From assembly GCA_947627285.1 (NCBI GenBank), contig CANQVL010000005.1:53944-117943 (forward strand): a DNA stretch of 64,000 bases, in the 5' to 3' direction. Origin of the DNA: an uncultured Oscillospiraceae bacterium (GTDB lineage Bacteria > Bacillota > Clostridia > Oscillospirales > Oscillospiraceae). Each line of letters begins with the position of its first letter. The stretch's first letter is position 1. The notes under the pieces are model-generated. The model did not search any database. It was not told the DNA's origin and saw only the letters and a program-made list of their open reading frames with translations. The position numbers and the translations under genes are program-made. This document shows, in pieces, positions 58,415 through 64,000 of this stretch.

Positions 58415-59989
58415 TTGAAAAAATCATTTTGCTTCTTTTTCATTTTCATTATGATCCTCCAGACCCTGGCCGGGTGCGCTCAGACGCGCCCGGCTCAGGT
58501 CGTTTCCGAGGAACCGGTGGAGCTTGACTGGTATGTGAACTTCAGCTGGTACAACACCACCTGGGGCGGCAACGCGGTAAGCGACGCCATCACGGACAAG
58601 ACCGGCGTCACCGTCAATTTCATCTCCCCGGAGGGCAGTGAGACGGAGACGCTCGACGCCCTCATCGCCGGGGACAAGCTCCCGGACCTCATCACGCTGG
58701 GCTGGTGGGAGACACAGCTCAACGTGATCATAGACCGGGGACTCGTCTATCCCCTCAACGAGCTTGCGCAGGAATATGACCCGTATTTTCTGGAGGTCGC
58801 CGACCCCGACAGGCTGGCCTGGTACACGAGGGAGGACGGAAACGTCTACTGCTATCCCAACTCCTCCTATACCGTGAGGGACTATGAGGAGGGGCGCGGC
58901 GCGTCGTCAAATCAGACCTTCCTGGTGCGGAAGGACATCTACGAGGCCATCGGCTCTCCGGACATGACCACGCCCGAGGGCTTTGCCGCCGCTGTCCGGG
59001 CCGCCGCGGAGCGGTTCCCGGAGGTGGACGGAAAGTCCCTCATCCCCGTTGGGGCCCATGAGTTTACCGGCACGGGGTGCGACTCCTTTGACAAATTCCT
59101 CCTAAATTTCCTTGCCGTGCCCTACGAAAAGGACGGGAAATTTTACGACAGATACACCGACCCCGAATATAAGCGGTGGCTCTCCATGTTCCGTCAGCTT
59201 GGCGAGGAGGGGCTCCTGTCCAGCGACATTTTCATCGACAAGCGGGCGCAGATGGACGAGAAGATCCGTGACGGGCGGTATTTCTGCATGATCTACCAGC
59301 GCACCGACATCGCGGACATCGAGCGCGAGATATATGACGCGGACCCGGAGCGGGTCTATATCGCCGTGGACGCGCCGCGCAATCAGAACGGCGACGCCCA
59401 CACCCTCCCCGGCACAGGCATCAACGGCTGGACGGTGACGCTGATCTCGAAAAACTGTGAACGCCCCGATTTGGCTATCAAGCTCATGAGCACCATGATG
59501 AGCGAGGAGGGGCAGAAGCTCATCGCCCTTGGCGTTGAGGGCGAGAACTATACCATGGTGGACGGCAGGGCCGTGCTGACAGAGGAGACTCAGGCGCTCC
59601 TTGGCGGAAATTACATGGAATATCTGGCGACCGTCGGCGGCAACGACGTCTACTGGATGCTTCAGGACAACAGGATACAGGATCAGTGGAAGCCCCTGGA
59701 GATCGAACCTATCCGGCAAATGGAGGACTGGGCCAAGCCCTATACCTTCTACACCGGGCAGTACGACGTTAGCTTCACGCCCGAATCAGACGAGGCGGCG
59801 GCAAACGAGAAGATCGCCGCCATACACGGTGAAATGCTCCCCAGGCTCCTTCTTGCCTCCTCCCAGGAGGAATTTGAGACGCTGTGGCAGGAGTACGTTC
59901 AGCGCCGGGAGAACGCCGGCCTTGAAGCGGTGCTGGAGGACAGCACGCGGCAAATGAACGAGGCCAAGATCCGTCTGGGGCTGGACTGA
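58415..59989 (+). CDS. Second extracellular solute-binding lipoprotein
   Basis: 524 residues from TTG 58415, chosen because GAGGGGGG precedes it and the signal peptide then starts with LKKSFCFF; a longer frame would add 18 unlikely residues. Lipobox LAGC with Cys21. The fold is like LplA-type binding proteins (WYVNFSWYNTTWGG, then LPDLITLGWWE). It sits 15 bases before a YesM-type kinase, so it may bind a sugar for sensing as well as transport. Confidence 0.83.
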   Translation: MKKSFCFFFIFIMILQTLAGCAQTRPAQVVSEEPVELDWYVNFSWYNTTWGGNAVSDAITDKTGVTVNFISPEGSETETLDALIAGDKLPDLITLGWWETQLNVIIDRGLVYPLNELAQEYDPYFLEVADPDRLAWYTREDGNVYCYPNSSYTVRDYEEGRGASSNQTFLVRKDIYEAIGSPDMTTPEGFAAAVRAAAERFPEVDGKSLIPVGAHEFTGTGCDSFDKFLLNFLAVPYEKDGKFYDRYTDPEYKRWLSMFRQLGEEGLLSSDIFIDKRAQMDEKIRDGRYFCMIYQRTDIADIEREIYDADPERVYIAVDAPRNQNGDAHTLPGTGINGWTVTLISKNCERPDLAIKLMSTMMSEEGQKLIALGVEGENYTMVDGRAVLTEETQALLGGNYMEYLATVGGNDVYWMLQDNRIQDQWKPLEIEPIRQMEDWAKPYTFYTGQYDVSFTPESDEAAANEKIAAIHGEMLPRLLLASSQEEFETLWQEYVQRRENAGLEAVLEDSTRQMNEAKIRLGLD

Positions 59990-60004
59990 GCGGGAGGCGG
60001 CGCC

Positions 60005-61783
60005 ATGAAAAAGTGGTTTACGCGGCTGAAGCTGAGCCGCCAAATCGCCGTCGTCTGCGGCGTGTTCCTGCTGATCCCCGTGCTGACGCTCTATTACACC
60101 ACCATGCGCTCGGCCCGCGAGACCGCCATTGAGGCAAAGATACAGGAGGCCGAGACGAGCCGTGACCGCTTCATGGCGGAGGCGGAGCGTGTGGCGGAGC
60201 TGTGCAATATGTCCACCCAGGTTTTCCTCAATACCCCGGCGCTGACGGAGCATCTTTCGGCGCTGACGGCGGGACGGGAGCCTGACGCGCTGGCGCTTTT
60301 GGAATTTTACCGGGAGGACCTGGCGAGCCTTAAGAAGATCATCATCAGCAACCCGGACCTCTATCAGATCCGCGTCTATTCCACTGTCTCCGGCATCCAT
60401 GAGATGATGCCCATTCTTTACGGGGCGGAGCGGATGGAGCGCCTGTCCTGGGCGGATAAGGAGCTGCCCTCCGGCTCCTGGGTCTTTGACTTTGACGATA
60501 CGCTGTTCCCCAATCAGCCGGCGACGCCCCACATTTTAAGCCTCGTCACGGACATCACCTCCGAATACGGGAAGGTCGGCGTTTTGGAGACCTCCGTCCG
60601 TATGGACGAGGTGATGCCGGAGCTCTTTTCGGGCGATGAGGCAAGCTGGACTGTCCTTCTTAGCGAAAACGGGGAAGTTCTGGCGGGGACGACCTATGTG
60701 GAGGCGGAGGAGCTGCCTCATATACCGCTCTCGGAGACGCCCGTCCGAACAAGGCTTGACGGGCGGCGAACGCTGACAACGCGAGCCTTTATCCAAGGGT
60801 CTGACTGTGTATATCTTCAGGTGACGGACCTTTCCGACATATACGCGGCGTCCCGCTGGCAGGCGCTCTGGCTGTTTATCGCCTTTGCCGCGGCCTTCGC
60901 GCTGATGACCGCCGTGGTATCGCGGCTCATTCGCCGGATGCTCCGGGGCTTTTACGGAGCCTTCGACGGCATCCGCGCCTTCGCCGCCGGGGACATGGAC
61001 GCCACGGTGGAGGTCACAGGCAAGGGTGAGATCGCCGACTTTGCCCGCGAGGCCGGCGGGCTTCTTGAAATGCTTCGTAAGACCCTGCGGGACAACCTTG
61101 AGCGGGAGGCCCAGATACAGAGGGCGGAGACAAAGGCCCTGCAAAACCAGATAAACGCCCACTTTATCTACAATGTTCTGGAGGCCATCAAGATGATGGC
61201 GGAGATCGACGAAAAATATGAGATAGCCGACGCGGTGACAACGCTGGGGAAGCTCCTTCGGTACAGCATGAAGCTGGAGGGCGGGAACGTGGAGCTGAGC
61301 CGGGAGCTTGAGTACATAAGGAACTACATCGACCTTATGAATCTGCGCTTTGACTATGTGATCACCCTCTACATGGACATTCCGGAGGAGCTTATGGGGC
61401 AGAAGATCCCCAAGATAAGCCTCCAGCCCATCGTCGAGAACGCCGTAGTCCACGGCGCGGCGGCCCTGGCGGCGGACAGCACCATAAGCCTGCGGGGTGA
61501 AATAGACCGAGAGCGCGGACGTTGTACCATCAGTATCCGGGACGAGGGCGTAGGAATGGACGAGGGGGCGCTGGAGCGGCTCAAGCGCCAAATCGCGGGC
61601 CTGGAGCCCACAAGCTCCGGCTCCGGCAACGGGATCGGACTGAAAAACGTCCATGACCGCATCCGCCTGTCCTTTGGGGAAGAATATGGCTTGAGAGTGG
61701 AATCGAAGCCCGGCGTGGGCACCACGGTGATGGTGGATCTGCCCTACCGGGAGCCTGAGAAAGTTGAGGGAGGTCAGACGTGA
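60005..61783 (+). CDS. YesM-type sensor histidine kinase
   Basis: 592 residues. N-terminal helix (about 13-33), an extracytoplasmic sensor of about 240 residues, a second helix near 282-304, HAMP (about 305-355), then the His_kinase domain with phospho-acceptor His386 in QINAHFIYNVLEAI; the usual PHF is AHF here. The ATP domain has PIVENAVVHG, DEGVGMD and GNGIGLKNVHDR. It overlaps the regulator gene by 4 bases. Senses an extracellular sugar or the loaded binding protein (inference). Confidence 0.88.
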   Translation: MKKWFTRLKLSRQIAVVCGVFLLIPVLTLYYTTMRSARETAIEAKIQEAETSRDRFMAEAERVAELCNMSTQVFLNTPALTEHLSALTAGREPDALALLEFYREDLASLKKIIISNPDLYQIRVYSTVSGIHEMMPILYGAERMERLSWADKELPSGSWVFDFDDTLFPNQPATPHILSLVTDITSEYGKVGVLETSVRMDEVMPELFSGDEASWTVLLSENGEVLAGTTYVEAEELPHIPLSETPVRTRLDGRRTLTTRAFIQGSDCVYLQVTDLSDIYAASRWQALWLFIAFAAAFALMTAVVSRLIRRMLRGFYGAFDGIRAFAAGDMDATVEVTGKGEIADFAREAGGLLEMLRKTLRDNLEREAQIQRAETKALQNQINAHFIYNVLEAIKMMAEIDEKYEIADAVTTLGKLLRYSMKLEGGNVELSRELEYIRNYIDLMNLRFDYVITLYMDIPEELMGQKIPKISLQPIVENAVVHGAAALAADSTISLRGEIDRERGRCTISIRDEGVGMDEGALERLKRQIAGLEPTSSGSGNGIGLKNVHDRIRLSFGEEYGLRVESKPGVGTTVMVDLPYREPEKVEGGQT

Positions 61784-63216
61784 ATACTGTATTGATAGCG
61801 GAGGACGAAAAGATCCTTCGAGCGGGACTGCGGACCATGGTCAGCCGCTCCGGTGTGCCGTATACGGAGATCCTGGAGGCCCGCGACGGGCAGGAGGCCC
61901 TTGAGATCCTTAAAGTCCGGCAGGTGGATCTCCTCATCACGGATATCCGTATGCCGAAAATGGACGGCATTGAGCTTGTATCCCGTATTCGTGACGAGCT
62001 GGACTACTCCCCCGCCGTCCTGGTGGTCAGTGGGTACGACGATTTTTCCTATGCCGTGGAGATGCTCCGGAACGGCGCTCAGGATTACCTTCTCAAGCCC
62101 GTGGAGAGGGAACGGCTGTACAACGCCATTCGGAAGGTCGAGGAGCAGATCGTAGAGCGCAACGCGGAAAAGGAGGCCCGCGAACGGGAGTACCTGGACA
62201 CCCTCCGCCAGCTTATGATGGAGCCCGACGCCAAGGGCGACGAGTGGCGTGAAAGGCTGGCACGATACGGCGGGGATTTCTTTTCCGGCCCTTACGTGGG
62301 CTTTTGCTCCGGAGAGGCCGGCGTGGTGATGCCCGACAGCGTATTGAAAATACGGGCTGTGGGCTCCGTCGTCTTTTACGCCTCACCGGAGAGCGGCGCC
62401 AATTCGCTGGAGGGCAAGCTCACCCTTCCCATCGGAAAAAGCCGTGTCCATCGGGGACTTGAAGCCCTGCATCTGGCTTACCGGGAGGCGCTGGAGGCGT
62501 GGAAGGTGTCCTTCTTTACCGGCGATCTGCGTATGCCTCGGGAGAGCTCCTACAAGCCCCTGAATGTCACGGCGGAACAGCTGGCGGGTCTTATCGGCCT
62601 TTCCAAGTGGCAGGACGCCTCCAGACTTCTCCGAAGCGAGTCGGTCAGGGTCGCCCACGGGGAGGCGGACCCTGAGGAATACGCGCGGCTTTGCGGGCGC
62701 TTTATGGAGCAGCTTGAAAAAACCTACCCGGAGCTGATGGTGGACAGCAACGGAAAATTTGACGACCTTTGGAGCTTCGATACTATAAACCGTTATCTGA
62801 GGGAGCTGGAAAAATGGCTGGAGGAGCTGTGCGTCAGGACCTCGGCGGCCTTCTCCGATTTTGAGAACAGGCAAAAGATACGTCAGGCCGTCCAATATGT
62901 CCAGGCCCATTTCCGGGAGCCCCTGAATATGGCGGAGGTCAGCAACCGGGTGTCCATGAATTACTCCCTTTTCAGCACTCTTTTCAAGCAGTATACCGGC
63001 GTCAATTTCGTAAGCTACCTTCAAAATCTCCGTATTGAGGAAACAAAGCGCCTTTTGGAGACTACGGATTGGCGCGTCTCCGAAATAGGCCGCCGCTCCG
63101 GCTTCACCGACGACAAGCATTTTCTCAAAACCTTCAAATCCGTCACCGGCTTCTCCCCCACCGAGTACCGCAAATCCAGGCTTCTGCTGGAGAGGAAGGA
63201 CGGGGAAGACGGCTGA
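61780..63216 (+). CDS. YesN-type response regulator (AraC-family output)
   Basis: 478 residues, GTG start overlapping the kinase stop. Receiver domain with AEDEK (Glu8, Asp9), phospho-acceptor Asp55 in LITDIRMPKMDG and LLKPV. A long linker region leads to a C-terminal AraC-type pair of helix-turn-helix motifs (from about 370; RVSMNYSLFSTLFKQYTGVN, then GFTDDKHFLKTFKSVTG). Likely activates the adjacent sugar transporter operon. Confidence 0.9.
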   Translation: MNTVLIAEDEKILRAGLRTMVSRSGVPYTEILEARDGQEALEILKVRQVDLLITDIRMPKMDGIELVSRIRDELDYSPAVLVVSGYDDFSYAVEMLRNGAQDYLLKPVERERLYNAIRKVEEQIVERNAEKEAREREYLDTLRQLMMEPDAKGDEWRERLARYGGDFFSGPYVGFCSGEAGVVMPDSVLKIRAVGSVVFYASPESGANSLEGKLTLPIGKSRVHRGLEALHLAYREALEAWKVSFFTGDLRMPRESSYKPLNVTAEQLAGLIGLSKWQDASRLLRSESVRVAHGEADPEEYARLCGRFMEQLEKTYPELMVDSNGKFDDLWSFDTINRYLRELEKWLEELCVRTSAAFSDFENRQKIRQAVQYVQAHFREPLNMAEVSNRVSMNYSLFSTLFKQYTGVNFVSYLQNLRIEETKRLLETTDWRVSEIGRRSGFTDDKHFLKTFKSVTGFSPTEYRKSRLLLERKDGEDG

Positions 63217-63218
63217 CT

Positions 63219-64000
63219 ATGAAAAAGGATTTTCGCATTCATTTTGCCGCTGAACGATTTGAGGAGCTTCGCCGCCGGATAAGCATGACAAGGCTGCCGG
63301 AGCCGATAGAGGGAGACAGCTGGTCGCTGGGGACGGACGTACAATACCTCTCATCCCTTCTGTCCTACTGGCGGGACAGCTATGATTGGAGACGAAAGGA
63401 GACTGAACTCAACCAATATCCGCAGTTTACCTGTGAACTGGATGGGGTGACGGTCCATTTCTTCCATATTTCCGGTTCCCACAAGGGCTCGCTGCCGCTG
63501 CTGCTGACACACGGCTGGCCGGACAGCTTCCTCCGCTACGCGAAGGCGTTTCCGCTGCTGTCCGAATTTGACCTTGTGGTGCCCTCCCTGCCGGGCTTTG
63601 CCTTTTCAACGCTGCCGCCGAAAGGATTTCTCAATAACGCCGAGGTCGCGGAGCTCTGGCATAGACTGATGACCGAGGTACTTGGATACAGGGAATACAT
63701 AGCGTCAGGCGGCGATATGGGTCGAGGAGTAACTTGCTATCTGGCGACTCGCTATCCGAAAGAGGTCAGAGGAATATATCTTACAGATGTAGGCTCTGCG
63801 GGAGCCATTGTTGCGTCGGCGGATGATTCGCTTACGCCGGCGGAGCTTGACTATAAGCGTCGCGCCCAGGAGTGGACGCGGATGGAGGGAGCTTATATCA
63901 ATATCAACAGCACCAAGCCCCAGACCCTGGCGTTTATGCTCAGCGATTCCCCGGCCGGGATGGCCGCGTGGATTGTGGAGAAATACCGTGCCTGGAGCGA
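63219..64000 (+). CDS. Epoxide-hydrolase-like alpha/beta hydrolase (partial)
   Basis: First 260 residues; the gene runs off the window. Epoxide-hydrolase N-terminal segment (about 1-95), then the alpha/beta fold with oxyanion block LTHGWPDSF near 88-96 and the nucleophile elbow SGGDMGRG, where Asp is the expected nucleophile of epoxide hydrolases. No signal peptide. It lies 2 bases after the YesN-type gene, so possibly in the same transcript; its link with sugar use is unclear. Confidence 0.83.
   Translation, partial: MKKDFRIHFAAERFEELRRRISMTRLPEPIEGDSWSLGTDVQYLSSLLSYWRDSYDWRRKETELNQYPQFTCELDGVTVHFFHISGSHKGSLPLLLTHGWPDSFLRYAKAFPLLSEFDLVVPSLPGFAFSTLPPKGFLNNAEVAELWHRLMTEVLGYREYIASGGDMGRGVTCYLATRYPKEVRGIYLTDVGSAGAIVASADDSLTPAELDYKRRAQEWTRMEGAYININSTKPQTLAFMLSDSPAGMAAWIVEKYRAWS

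Overview
The window looks like the chromosome of a GC-rich Gram-positive Clostridia member. Oscillospirales is my inference, made without any database search. The support is lipoprotein signals in place of periplasmic ones, S-layer homology repeats, a DacF-type carboxypeptidase, YesM/YesN-type sensors, AGGAGG ribosome sites and TTGACA/TATAAT promoters. TGA ends many intact genes, so the normal bacterial code applies.

Layout. (1) 1-13012 is a starch/maltodextrin block. It holds the tail of a probable binding protein, two MalF/MalG-type permeases, a MalK/MsmX-type ATPase, a lipoprotein GH13 amylase, a surface-anchored type I pullulanase, an amylo-1,6-glucosidase, a GH13 alpha-glucosidase and a HAD hydrolase. 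Glucans would be debranched and cut outside the cell, imported, and finished inside. (2) 13457-21081 holds a small membrane protein, an ECF sigma/anti-sigma pair followed by a frameshifted gene, a Crp/Fnr-controlled SsuABC-like transporter operon, and an SLH-anchored M3 peptidase. (3) 21302-38762 holds two OmpR-type two-component systems, a cell-envelope operon (SGNH hydrolase, DUF4358-like lipoprotein, amidase), a GH28 enzyme, a DacF-type carboxypeptidase, a ComEA-like protein, a YtrA-type regulated ABC exporter, a GH2 enzyme and a SWIM-SNF2 helicase. (4) 38783-47330 is an AT-richer accessory island. Two genes (HNH, split FRG) each follow a 5' half of tRNA-Leu(UAG) cut at the anticodon loop plus a conserved 19-base motif. 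A third gene has the motif alone. An intact tRNA-Leu(UAG) closes the FRG unit. An RloA/RloB-DUF5343-HEPN operon, which looks like defense, and a decayed serine recombinase follow. (5) 47389-54831 is a mobilizable element with two large serine recombinases, a TnpW-like protein, a relaxase with a nested MobB-like gene, MobC, a RepA-like ATPase broken by a stop codon, and a DUF6076-like protein. (6) 55040-64000 is a second CUT1 sugar transporter with an extra binding lipoprotein joined to a YesM/YesN pair, then the start of an epoxide-hydrolase-like gene.

Two patterns stand out. First, the tRNA-Leu half + motif + one gene arrangement resembles a tRNA-targeted, possibly promoter-capturing cassette. 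Second, a family of mosaic intergenic elements (8346, 13110, 23331, and a minimal copy at 27156) keeps paired hairpins at fixed places while the stem sequences change. Several accessory genes carry single in-frame stops (40947, 41861, 46997, 52867), so the island appears to be decaying.
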